Source: an uncultured Prevotella sp.
GTDB lineage: Bacteria; Bacteroidota; Bacteroidia; Bacteroidales; Bacteroidaceae
Direction: 5' to 3'
Assembly: GCF_946407605.1 (NCBI RefSeq)
Contig: NZ_CAMJOS010000014.1
Coordinates: 23,916-87,915 of the forward strand
Length of the DNA stretch: 64,000 nucleotides
Part shown: piece after piece, positions 58,001-64,000 of the stretch
Layout of the letters: each line of letters opens with the position of its first letter
How positions within the stretch are numbered: position 1 is the stretch's first letter
Translations under genes and position numbers: made by a program
The notes under the pieces: generated by a model
Told to the model about the DNA's origin: nothing
Databases searched by the model: none
The model's input: only the letters and a program-made list of their open reading frames with translations

Positions 58001-58617
58001 TATTGAATGCAACAAACAATTTATTTGGCGATAACACCTGTGTTAAGAGCCTGTTTAAGTGGTCTAGTGCGAATTATTCAAAATCAAGAACAGAGGCTGC
58101 TAATGATTTAGTGCAATATATAAAAGAGCAATTAATAGGAAAAGACAATTCAGAACCAATCACCTTAGTTGGTCATAGTCATGGCGGGAATGTCTGCATA
58201 GAAGCTATCAATATGATGATGGAAATGGATGATTTTATGAATAGGAAAATTAATCTTTTGACGATAAATACACCTGTCCGAGATGATTACCAGTTATCTG
58301 CAAATGCACAAGATAGAGTAAATCATGTAAATGTATTCGATTCCCAAGACCCAGTACAAGTAAAAGGAGGAAAGACGCCTTTGATTGGAAGTGTTATTGG
58401 CGTTGGAGAAATTGGACCTGCCAAGAGAAAGTTTAAGAATGCAAATAATATTAAAGTAGATAATCCTCAGGGGATTGTACAATTTGAGAGAAGAAATGAT
58501 CCCACATGCCTTACACCTGGTTGCTATTATCAGAATCCTGTAGAAGTTCGTGGCGGCGATTATCATAATTCTCATAACCGTGTACAAGATTGGATAAAAT
58601 ATACAAAAACAAAATGA
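52054..58617 (+). CDS. Rhs/YD-repeat polymorphic toxin with lipase-like tail
   Basis: 2,187-residue exported protein. Signal peptide, then the Bacteroidetes Rhs N-terminus (GSIPVGHYTGTPDVSVPLYTI...SLGIGWVLSAGGYIARNV), a long beta region, and YD repeats from about residue 1000 (YDLLGRLIAEYRL, YDALGRIKKQY, YDDLGRLVN). The shell-closing segment ends DYGARQYNSALPLWDRVDPLAEKYY..ANDPVNAIDPDG at about 1960. The remaining 220 residues are the variable toxin: an alpha/beta hydrolase with the Ser in LVGHSHGGN (S2042), hence a probable lipase or phospholipase. Immunity gene overlaps the stop as ATGA. AT-rich relative to the core genes. Confidence 0.88.
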   Translation: MKKTQTSYAKHNRLAMILVCLLISTNMWGQVREVRNAPSPEVANLGSFGSIPVGHYTGTPDVSVPLYTIKVGKFSLPVQAMYHLSNVKPHTPPSSLGIGWVLSAGGYIARNVKGVQDEKETSTTQAGFYFNHNKINEIENSSNKSQKLKQYTHLSGNDWYELSADEFSFNFNGYSGTFFMDKDGQWRVISDDNIKVEFNAETGFKTIDDLKTRFNLPYYTGLNRRFFDRFSLITPDGTRYEFGGDNATEYCIPYYYQTNGDIMATCWRLSKITTIDQRVINFEYAADSYMCDIHYAPQLIKRYVDGVEYAPGHQSNTGKAGYNGFLMMPSRLKKISSDNESICFNYQRDTLYGKHFLDSSQQCLYWTTPDSRYAYSNLQDIDRESYYLRFCQFLNIDVNSPTNVNNTCNAIASKITHDYLDYITVMNPLGRILQIHFAYNNNNQRHLLTRIAFTTEKAPDDEPLKPAIGDTMFPMEPRDSMMPLNANHNNRPTNVSEVWLGGENVYNYNFEYYCDAVWPNYNPMTYTDSWGYYNKSGNWKFVGEYFSNDFKLRPASSDDTKLLTLKSISYPTGGKTVFEYELNDYSKAFDLKTNSIISTSGTAGGLRVKTLSNYDVSGSLLYSKNYIYRKSLNGQSSGISKGTPCFHEIILFTDDGEDYLDFYSFDDISPYPLNFNTPSVGYSTVFEELKDGNGNLLSRTKYQYTNYDMDTNNKSHKDLPADYTANVYGSYAIAAFTSMAFERGKLTSKVVMDANNVVLEKTTYDYVRIGGQPYSTVSQEWHLDSYSNLFAFSYLYKTYANRYLVSVNKTQEKMDNGMFKTETRYQYTDYGLPSMKTVISNSGEKHYTYYYYTFNLSDIDGTDTANDANCEIYAQMFNRNIIVPIKIKEGTKTGDKQYFNTTLYAYSLSSIGVPYISRQTTLLDMGKRIDYTVEKVDKYGNPIIWNEKGAKTFMIWSHKGQRLIASVQKANYSELVNALDNNIPAVFSDSSTLSTSLDNLRSSLPNALVYTYKYDDRLNLINKTEPNGLSHLYDYDLLGRLIAEYRLVDGTKEQLYYYKYHYRPQEDTNYILKKTKISESRKILDYQFFDGLGRGTVEATNGMSNNSEYVYSIREYLGENLTDRNWLPIVDNTSIMSPNLNNLIQKSSVQYADDNAFENYEYDALGRIKKQYKAGADWKVNPLNISYVTNTSNDVKMYSLIGNPSNHQLEGNVYYNPGTLFGISKTNEDGLKVTTYTDAFGKKIMERRGQNNETYYVYDYYDRLALVLMPEFQNIAEVSDYAYIYDYDNDGNLKTKQYPDCDPVNYYYDNFNRCVCMQDGELRQKGLYRFYLYDEVGRLAIQGLSETLPGYDNDWIVFYDCGSVGVAYTDYKLPQNVSLHHIIVPEPEEPLLWESLNLNIKTIEVVNYYDDYRFLEGTNSNLFDSLTSSDSPSNAKGRLTGSITLASNGERIVSVYSYDKQGNITGIQEKGLEGNIVKTENTYTYSNKLSESKVTISHTSGEDVEYNITNDYHPLNDNLANVTYQARIGLSSLDECKISYTYDQLGRTVKTNRPISNGKGNIHYEYDIHGWLTKIVTPTFCERLHYCDDDNNPLFSGSISGMTWRHGNSFDRGYKYEYDDLGRLVNSIYGENNFSQSVGNFNERLNYDSNGNITSLVRKGLKQNRSYGAIDSLTMEYSGNQLNYVEENASPVLFFNSLDVKNGAEVIMYNRNGSLIYDETRGIVNIRYDNNNNPVWIQFDNGNVTKYIYTVTGQKLRTIHYTAPKNIHVAKGDEYENIEQNCMSADSTDYLVDGNIIYKNNCFSKILFDGGFIGTNSGTGPTRPIRPVGISDGQYHQQLESWMQLDMNVYGYKFYNKDHLGNIREIVDKNGQICQKTDYYPYGTPILFDPFTINDTSHPYKYNGKELDMMHGLNTYDYGARQYNSALPLWDRVDPLAEKYYHVSPYAYCANDPVNAIDPDGNVVIPVHGTWSGPETWKNLRGILNATNNLFGDNTCVKSLFKWSSANYSKSRTEAANDLVQYIKEQLIGKDNSEPITLVGHSHGGNVCIEAINMMMEMDDFMNRKINLLTINTPVRDDYQLSANAQDRVNHVNVFDSQDPVQVKGGKTPLIGSVIGVGEIGPAKRKFKNANNIKVDNPQGIVQFERRNDPTCLTPGCYYQNPVEVRGGDYHNSHNRVQDWIKYTKTK
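57251..57901 (+). repeat. Rhs core 3' end, copy 1 (in the intact gene)
   Basis: About 650 bp repeated at 60459-61109 (offset 3,208). Bases 57344-57901 match with one difference seen; a 40-bp patch at 57304-57343 is diverged but codes for similar residues. Confidence 0.9.
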
Positions 58618-59129
58618 AGAAGCTCCTATTTGTATTATTGATATTGCCTATGGCGAGTTGCTCTTTTGATAGTGGTTACGACTACAAACTGTCGAGTCTG
58701 AAGCATAGAGAACTACCCTATAAAGAATTGCCGGATAGTGTGAAAGCACTCTTGTATTCATCAGCAATAGGAAATATTGAAAGAGACGAACTGCTTTTTG
58801 TGAACTCTTCAGATAGTTCCGTATTCCATTTTAAAGTTGTTGAGTCGATATTTGTGAATTCGTGGATTGCTTATTATAAGTTGATAGATGCTGACAAAAA
58901 TATTGTCTATAGAATCGAACGAGGAACGCCTTCACCATATGTAATAGATGGTAATACAAATAAGTTATATCTAACGAATGATTATGTTTTTCTTTCGAGA
59001 ATCAACATCTTATATGACAGCATCAAGAAACAAGGAGTTATGGATAGTATAGCTATTGTAGAATCCATTGTGAATCCTACTCATGAGGGAATATGTCAGA
59101 CAAAGTTTACGGAATATGAACTAAAATGA
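58614..59129 (+). CDS. Lipoprotein immunity protein for the lipase-like toxin
   Basis: 171 residues from MKKLLFVLLILPMASCSFDS (lipobox MASC); the ATG overlaps the Rhs stop codon as ATGA. No family recognised in the mature part (LPDSVKALLYSSAIG...). A periplasmic lipoprotein fits protection against a phospholipase that attacks the envelope. Role inferred from position. Confidence 0.7.
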   Translation: MKKLLFVLLILPMASCSFDSGYDYKLSSLKHRELPYKELPDSVKALLYSSAIGNIERDELLFVNSSDSSVFHFKVVESIFVNSWIAYYKLIDADKNIVYRIERGTPSPYVIDGNTNKLYLTNDYVFLSRINILYDSIKKQGVMDSIAIVESIVNPTHEGICQTKFTEYELK

Positions 59130-59156
59130 GAACTCAAAATAAGTCACACTGGAGAT

Positions 59157-59711
59157 ATTAGAGTCCCATTTTTTCAGGGAGCATTTGCTCATAGAAAAAA
59201 AGGCTTCTCCTGTTCTTCCCATCATTCATTTCCTCAGAACCCGACTATTGCCGACGTACTGTTTAAGACTACGTTCTTGGAAAACTGGGGCAGTGGCGTA
59301 GGACGCATGGTAGATGCTTGTAAGCAAGCTAATCTTCCAGAACCAGAGTTCAATCAGAATGCGGCATTCGTGTGGGTCACATTCAAACGCGCAACCATAC
59401 AACCCCACAACCCCACAACCCCACAAGTTAATACCCCCTCAACCCCCTCAACCCCCTCAACCTCAAAACACGAGATAGCAAAAGCTAAGCGTTTAAAAGC
59501 TTTATTATCCGCTATTGGAGCAAATGGCTCAAATCTGAGAGCCTTGATGGAATCGATGCAAAGAAAGGATAGAAAAGGATTTGTGAGCACATATATTGTG
59601 CCAAACATAGAAGCAGGTTATATTGCGATGCTATATCCTGAGGCTCCAAATCATCCAATGCAATCATACTATCTGACTAAGAAGGGCAGAGAGTTATTAG
59701 AACAACTCTAA
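59157..59711 (+). pseudogene. C-terminal scrap 1 of an AlbA/HATPase-type regulator
   Basis: Start-less frame. The segment PQNPTIADVLFKTTFLENWG and SGVGRMVDACKQANLPEP is the end of the ATP-binding part of AlbA_2/HATPase_c_4 (RecG-like) transcription regulators. A Thr/Pro-Ser linker of repeated 9-mers (ACCCCCTCA) and a winged-helix-like end (YYLTKKGRELLEQL) follow. The first two thirds of the gene are missing. It lies directly after the immunity gene. Confidence 0.6.
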
Positions 59712-59720
59712 TAAGAAAAT

Positions 59721-60070
59721 CATGGGGTCGGAGAGAATGATCATTCTCAGACCCTTATACTTTTCTTTGAGGTTTTTGTCTATAGCACGCCCTCTTCGTG
59801 ATAGCTGTAGTAATGGCCGTCGGCAACGATGACGTGATCCATGAACTTGAGGCGCATGACGCTGCAGGCTTTCAACAGGCTCTGGGTCAGCTGGTTGTCC
59901 TGCGGACTGGGTTTGATGCTGCCTGAGGGATGGTTGTGACAGGCGGCGATGATGGTGGCTTTGGTGAGAACGTAGGCTCAGGATTCCCCAAAATCATTGC
60001 GGCATGGAAGGAAGCCAATTGGGGTGAACCACAACTATTAAACAAATTGGATGTTGATGAAGTTGAACTG
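59721..60070. repeat. radC 3' end plus AlbA junction, copy A
   Basis: 350 bp repeated at 62309-62658 (offset 2,588). Its first 239 bp also match the end of intact radC at 62979-63217. It carries the last 59 radC codons on the minus strand (59780-59959), then abruptly AlbA-type code on the plus strand. Confidence 0.9.
59780..59959 (-). pseudogene. radC 3' fragment A
   Basis: Encodes the RadC C-terminus from about the HNHPSG metal motif to the stop, identical in plan to the intact gene at 63038; the rest is absent. Confidence 0.85.
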
Positions 60071-60364
60071 GTGCTGCCAGTGCCTTCTACTAAAGCTACT
60101 TCTGACACTGCCCCTGTAAATGCCCCTGTAAATGCCCCTGTAAATGCCCCTGTAAAACTAAACAAAACGCAGAGTGCCATTGTTAAAGCAATGAGAAATG
60201 ATAATCATATTACATATGAAGATTTAGGAACTATTGTCGAAGTTGATAGATCGACTATTAGGCGCAATATTGCAGTATTAAAGGAAAAAGGTGTCATTAG
60301 ACGTGTTGGTGAAGATAAAAATGGCTATTGGGAAGTGCTATTAGACATTAAAATTGTTGATTAG
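59960..60364 (+). pseudogene. C-terminal scrap 2 of an AlbA/HATPase-type regulator
   Basis: Reads FGENVGSGFPKIIAAWKEANW at the radC junction, then DVDEVELVLP, a linker of 12-nt repeats (NAPVNAPVNAPV) and a winged helix (NDNHITYEDLGTIVEVDRSTIRRNI). An ATG inside the antisense radC part (59930) could start a 144-residue protein, so expression is possible but doubtful. Confidence 0.6.
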
Positions 60365-60408
60365 TGGGCCTTATTTGGTGGTGCAAATGTGGTGCATGTG
60401 ATAAATAG

Positions 60409-60451
60409 AAAAATCCGCAAGAAACTGATATTCAGAATCTTGCGGATTTTA
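60409..60451 (+). terminator. Terminator after AlbA scrap 2
   Basis: AAAATCCGCAAG and CTTGCGGATTTT form a 12-bp stem with a 17-nt loop. Confidence 0.75.
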
Positions 60452-60454
60452 TAA

Positions 60455-61732
60455 AGTGATCCCGTTTGGATTCAGTTTGACAATGGCAATGTGACGAAAT
60501 ATATCTATACGGCCACTGGAAAGAAACTGAGAGCCATACATTATACGGCTCCCAGGAATATTCATGTGGCAAAGGGCGATGAGTACGAGGATATAGAACA
60601 GAACTGCATGTCTGCAGACTCGACAGACTACCTTGTGGATGGCAATATCATATACAAGAATAACTGTTTCTCAAAGATTCTGTTCGACGGTGGATTCATT
60701 GGAACTAATTCTGGAACAGGGCCAACACGACCTATCAGGCCCGTCGGGATATCTGATGGGCAATATCATCAGCAATTAGAGAGTTGGATGCAATTGGATA
60801 TGAATGTATATGGGTATAAATTCTACAACAAGGACCACCTAGGTAATATCCGTGAGATTGTGGATAAAAATGGCCAGATATGCCAGAAAACAGACTATTA
60901 TCCATACGGTACCCCAATTTTGTTTGATCCTTTCACAATAAATGACACTAGTCATCCGTATAAATATAATGGAAAGGAACTCGATATGATGCACGGACTG
61001 AATACATACGACTACGGCGCAAGGCAGTATAACTCTGCATTGCCATTATGGGACAGGGTAGACCCGCTGGCTGAGAAGTACTATCATGTCAGTCCCTATG
61101 CGTATTGTGCAAATGACCCTGTGAATTATGTGGATCTGGATGGAAGGGATGGTATGATAAGTATTTTTGGAAATTCCATAACAATTGGTGCCAACATTTA
61201 CTTATATGGCAATGGGGCAACAAAACCTGTTCTTAAACAAATGCAAAAAGATATTAATAACGTATGGAAAAAAAACTATTCTATAGAACACAATGGAAAA
61301 ACATTTATTGTCAGTTTTGACATTAATCTGTTTTTATACGGCGGAGAAGAGAAAAGTAATCCTCTAATTATTCCAGATTCATGGAATCCTTTTAGTAGAA
61401 ACAATTATATCAAGGTAATTAAAAATAACATTAGGTCGGAAGTTAGTGGCAGTGATGAAGGATTGTGGCGAAGTAGTGGCAGATATGGTATGCCTTTGTC
61501 AAAAGACGATCCTGCACCTCATGAGGTTGGACACATTTTAGGTCTTTCCGACCAATATAACGACAATAATGGCATAAATAAAGGATGGGAACAAAATATT
61601 ATGGGCGATAGCAGAAAAGGAAAGGTCGATAATAGAAATATTCGCGATATACTAAATAGGGTGTGGCAAGAATATGATAAATGGTTAATCGAAAATAAGA
61701 CGGGAGAATTTAAATATGAAATCAATCCTTAA
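60455..61732 (+). pseudogene. Orphan Rhs C-terminal cassette with metzincin-type protease toxin
   Basis: Frame opens right after a TAA and has no start codon or promoter. The first 220 residues repeat the Rhs core end (…HLGNIREIVDKNGQ..DPLAEKYYHV..ANDPVN); then the sequence diverges into a new tail of about 200 residues. The tail has HEVGHILGLSD (first His codon at 61520), the HExxHxxGxxD zinc motif of metzincins, and a downstream NIMGD resembling a Met-turn. A silent toxin module that could replace the lipase tail by recombination. Its immunity gene overlaps by 17 bp. Confidence 0.82.
60459..61109 (+). repeat. Rhs core 3' end, copy 2 (orphan)
   Basis: See copy 1 at 57251-57901; identity ends at TATTGTGC, where the two toxin tails diverge. 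Confidence 0.9.
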
Positions 61733-62258
61733 ATTTTTATTGACAAATAGAATTAGTATTCTGATTGCATTAAATATCGCTGTTATTATTTGGATACCTT
61801 GGTATGAAAAAGGTGTAGAATATGAGGCCTTATTAGATTCAGAATACAAGGTATTATCAGAAATGGAAATGCCTACAATTCCATTAAATGAGACGATATG
61901 CAATATAATGATTATCGCAATAATTATCAATATTATTGTGCTGGCATGGGAATCAATAAAGAAACGCAAAAAGAGGTTTGTTAAATATGATTTGATGATT
62001 ACGTTTACATATTTCTCTCTTGTTATGTTCTGTATGCTATTGGGAGCCTACTATCTTTCGACAAAAATAAATGCAGGAATTATAAATGAAAATAACCCAC
62101 TATTCGAATTCCCTATCATGATTCTTGGAAAAGATCTATTTACCAGTATTGTTACGGTCACAAGGCTCTATATATCACTTTGTGTTATACATTTGTCGAT
62201 ATGCTTATTTAATTTGTATTTGTGTATTGAGAGATACGAATCAGGGAGTACCCCCTGA
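61716..62258 (+). CDS. Membrane immunity protein for the metzincin-type toxin
   Basis: 180 residues with four predicted membrane helices (ISILIALNIAVIIWIPW, IMIIAIIINIIVLAW, FSLVMFCMLLGAYY, LYISLCVIHLSICLFNLYL). It overlaps the orphan toxin stop by 17 bp, the usual toxin-immunity coupling. No family recognised. A membrane position would suit a toxin acting in the periplasm or at the membrane. Confidence 0.65.
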   Translation: MKSILKFLLTNRISILIALNIAVIIWIPWYEKGVEYEALLDSEYKVLSEMEMPTIPLNETICNIMIIAIIINIIVLAWESIKKRKKRFVKYDLMITFTYFSLVMFCMLLGAYYLSTKINAGIINENNPLFEFPIMILGKDLFTSIVTVTRLYISLCVIHLSICLFNLYLCIERYESGSTP

Positions 62259-62308
62259 ATCTTAAATAAAAATAATATGGGAAAGAGAACAATCCTAATC
62301 TGTTAAAT

Positions 62309-62658
62309 CATGGGGTCGGAGAGAATGATCATTCTCAGACCCTTATACTTTTCTTTGAGGTTTTTGTCTATAGCACGCCCTCTTCGTGATAGCTGTAGTA
62401 ATGGCCGTCGGCAACGATGACGTGATCCATGAACTTGAGGCGCATGACGCTGCAGGCTTTCAACAGGCTCTGGGTCAGCTGGTTGTCCTGCGGACTGGGT
62501 TTGATGCTGCCTGAGGGATGGTTGTGACAGGCGGCGATGATGGTGGCTTTGGTGAGAACGTAGGCTCAGGATTCCCCAAAATCATTGCGGCATGGAAGGA
62601 AGCCAATTGGGGTGAACCACAACTGCTGAACAAACTGGATGTTGATGAAGTTGAACTG
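62309..62658. repeat. radC 3' end plus AlbA junction, copy B
   Basis: Second copy of the repeat at 59721-60070, with a few differences near the end. Confidence 0.9.
62368..62547 (-). pseudogene. radC 3' fragment B
   Basis: Same 59 codons as fragment A. Confidence 0.85.
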
Positions 62659-62961
62659 ATATTGCCAGTCCCATCACCTAAGTCAAGTAATGTTGGGTTG
62701 CCTAATGAGTTATCCATAGAGTTGCCTGAAAAGTTATCTATAAGGTTATCTAAAGAGTTATCTAAAGGGTTGTCTGAAACAGCTGCAACCATTTATAAAC
62801 TGATATATGCTGATAACTATATCACAAGAGGCGATATTGCCAAGAAAGTAGGTGTCTCTGTGACTGCAGTTCAAAAGCATGTTAATAAACTAAAAAGCAT
62901 CAGACTCCTTGATAGAGAGGGTTCTGCAAGCCATGGGCATTGGATAATAATAGAAAATTAG
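62548..62961 (+). pseudogene. C-terminal scrap 3 of an AlbA/HATPase-type regulator
   Basis: Same start as scrap 2 (FGENVGSGFPKIIAAWKEAN) but after DVDEVEL the tail differs: an ELS/KLS repeat linker (ELSIELPEKLSIRLSKEL) and another winged helix (DNYITRGDIAKKVGVSVTAVQ). So a constant part is joined to a different C-terminus. Confidence 0.6.
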
Positions 62962-63037
62962 TGGTGCAAATGCAAAATCATGGGGTCGGAGAGAATGATC
63001 ATTCTCAGACCTTTATACTTTTCTTTGAGGTTTTAGT

Positions 63038-63727
63038 CTATAGCACGCCCTCTTCGTGATAGCTGTAGTAATGGCCGTCGGCAACGATGACGTGATCCAT
63101 GAACTTGAGGCGCATGACGCTGCAGGCTTTCAACAGGCTCTGGGTCAGCTGGTTGTCCTGCGGACTGGGTTTGATGCTGCCTGAGGGATGGTTATGACAG
63201 GCGGCGATGATGGTGGCGTTGCAGAGAACGGCCTCGCGGATGATGATGCGGATATCGACGCTGACCTCGCTGATGCCGCCGTGGGCAATGCAGAGCTTCT
63301 TGATGAGGCGTTGGTCCTGGTTCATCAGCAGCACCCAGAACTCCTCGGTATCCATATCCTGCATCACGGGATGCATGTGGTTGTAAATCCTGGTGGCGGT
63401 GCTGAGGCAGGGACGCTCCTCGGGCTCTGTCTGCTGGCGGCGCTTGCCCAGCTCACAGGCCGCCATGATGGTGATGGCCTTGGCGGGTCCCACACCGTTA
63501 TACTGGCACAGGTCGTGGATGCTCATCTTTCCCAGCGTGTTCAGGTTGTTGTTGCAGTTATTGAGGATGCGTTTCATCAGGCTGACGGCATCTTCCTGGG
63601 GCGAGCCGGAACCAATGAGGATAGCCAGCAGCTCAGCATCGCTCAGCGCCTGAGGCCCCAGTCGTTCCATCTTTTCACGAGGACGGTCTTCCGCTGCCCA
63701 TTGGCTAATATTTAGTTTATCGCTCAT
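63038..63727 (-). CDS. radC: RadC family JAB-domain protein
   Basis: 229 residues. N-terminal helix-hairpin-helix part (LGPQALSDAELLAILIGSGS, YNGVGPAKAITIMAACELGKRR) and C-terminal JAB/MPN domain with the metal motif HNHPSGSIKPSPQD. Despite the name, a repair role is not supported; the family is often near mobile DNA. The ATG overlaps the stop of the upstream gene as ATGA. Two copies of its 3' end lie downstream in this window. Confidence 0.92.
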   Translation of the reverse strand: MSDKLNISQWAAEDRPREKMERLGPQALSDAELLAILIGSGSPQEDAVSLMKRILNNCNNNLNTLGKMSIHDLCQYNGVGPAKAITIMAACELGKRRQQTEPEERPCLSTATRIYNHMHPVMQDMDTEEFWVLLMNQDQRLIKKLCIAHGGISEVSVDIRIIIREAVLCNATIIAACHNHPSGSIKPSPQDNQLTQSLLKACSVMRLKFMDHVIVADGHYYSYHEEGVL

Positions 63728-64000
63728 TTGTAGAAGTTCTTTTCGAATGCCGTGAATTCATCCTGCTTCAGTACACAGCGTTTCCACCACGACTCAATGA
63801 AGCCGAAACCGTAGCCCATGAGCTGAACAAAGGCAGCTGGGATACTGAGCAGACCTACCCACATACTCTTGTTCTTCAACGAAGAATCGATGAAGATGAT
63901 ACCACTATATAATATAATAGGTGATATACAGAGGAAGGTGAAAGTTGAAAGGTGAAAGGTGAAAGGTGAAAGGTGAAAGGTGAAAGGTGAAAGGTGAAAG
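63724..64000 (-). CDS. C-terminal end of a membrane protein, probably a glycosyltransferase
   Basis: Minus-strand frame open to the window edge. The last 60 residues read IIFIDSSLKNKSMWVGLLS.., then AAFVQLMGYGFGFIESWWKR and FEKNFYK: a membrane helix and an amphipathic end like that of family 2 glycosyltransferases found beside radC in Prevotella. From 63931 on the code is a GTGAAAG heptamer tract, translating to repeated TFHLSPF. Length changes in this 7-bp repeat would shift the frame. Confidence 0.55.
   Translation of the reverse strand, partial: FHLSPFTFHLSPFTFHLSTFTFLCISPIILYSGIIFIDSSLKNKSMWVGLLSIPAAFVQLMGYGFGFIESWWKRCVLKQDEFTAFEKNFYK
63931..64000. repeat. GTGAAAG heptamer tract
   Basis: Ten 7-bp units to the window edge: GAGGAAG, GTGAAAG, TTGAAAG, then seven exact GTGAAAG. 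The true end lies outside the window. Confidence 0.9.

Noticed and set aside
59930..60364. Intact 144-residue regulator gene
   Set aside because: The first ten codons are antisense radC code, and the N-terminal two thirds of the AlbA-type protein are missing; treated as a fragment.
63931..64000. CRISPR-like array
   Set aside because: Units are 7 bp and contiguous without spacers; this is a simple tandem repeat.

Overview
The window looks like a chromosome segment of a xylanolytic Prevotellaceae member (Prevotella / Xylanibacter / Segatella type). The evidence is GldH next to a RicT/PSP1 protein, a hybrid two-component regulator with a periplasmic propeller, type IX secretion-like C-terminal tails, -7 boxes of the form TAnnTTTG with TTTG about 20 nt upstream, no Shine-Dalgarno sequences, and the Bacteroidales set VirE / DUF4248 / HU / smalltalk / amidase.

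Layout. (1) 1-5.9 kb: core genes. The end of mrdA and rodA (elongasome) run forward and meet the reverse operon metF-holB-ricT-gldH. (2) 6.0-32.2 kb: a forward hemicellulose locus. An HTCS sensor-regulator is followed by a secreted multidomain protein and eight secreted enzymes: GH5-GH43 fusion, GH43, GH97, GH31 (alpha-xylosidase type with PA14), GH3 (beta-xylosidase type with PA14), GH43-CBM6-esterase fusion, GH43-CBM6, and CE6-CE1 esterase. No SusC/SusD pair is present. Together they fit debranching, de-esterification and hydrolysis of arabinoxylan and/or xyloglucan oligosaccharides in the periplasm or at the surface. (3) 32.3-40.2 kb: a cytidylate-kinase-like protein, a TPR membrane regulator behind a triplicated promoter repeat, then AT-rich genes for secreted proteins, including an S74-type protein with a type IX sorting tail and a gingipain-family (C25) peptidase. 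(4) 40.2-42.1 kb: a graveyard of immunity genes, each following or overlapping a start-less C-terminal toxin scrap. (5) 42.2-50.5 kb: beta-barrel proteins, a strong candidate structured RNA, a duplicated pair of hypothetical genes, hicAB, the VirE-DUF4248-HU-smalltalk-amidase cluster, and a GxxExxY gene bounded by 29-nt inverted repeats. (6) 50.5-63.2 kb: a polymorphic-toxin locus. It holds a short candidate RNA, a secreted protein with a type IX-like tail, a 2,187-residue Rhs protein ending in a lipase-like toxin domain, and its lipoprotein immunity gene. Downstream is a start-less second Rhs end carrying a metzincin-type protease domain and a membrane immunity protein. These are interleaved with three C-terminal scraps of AlbA/HATPase-type regulators and two copies of the radC 3' end. 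(7) 63.0-64.0 kb: intact radC and the end of a probable glycosyltransferase gene running into a GTGAAAG heptamer tract.

The most notable system is the Rhs locus. About 650 bp of Rhs core 3' end is repeated upstream of the orphan metalloprotease tail, so one recombination event would replace the lipase tail and its immunity gene with the protease tail and its immunity gene, in frame. The older immunity array 10 kb upstream, and a shared GATCA-bounded palindromic repeat next to both regions, suggest repeated rounds of toxin-tail replacement. All functions are read from motifs and family resemblance; no database search was possible.
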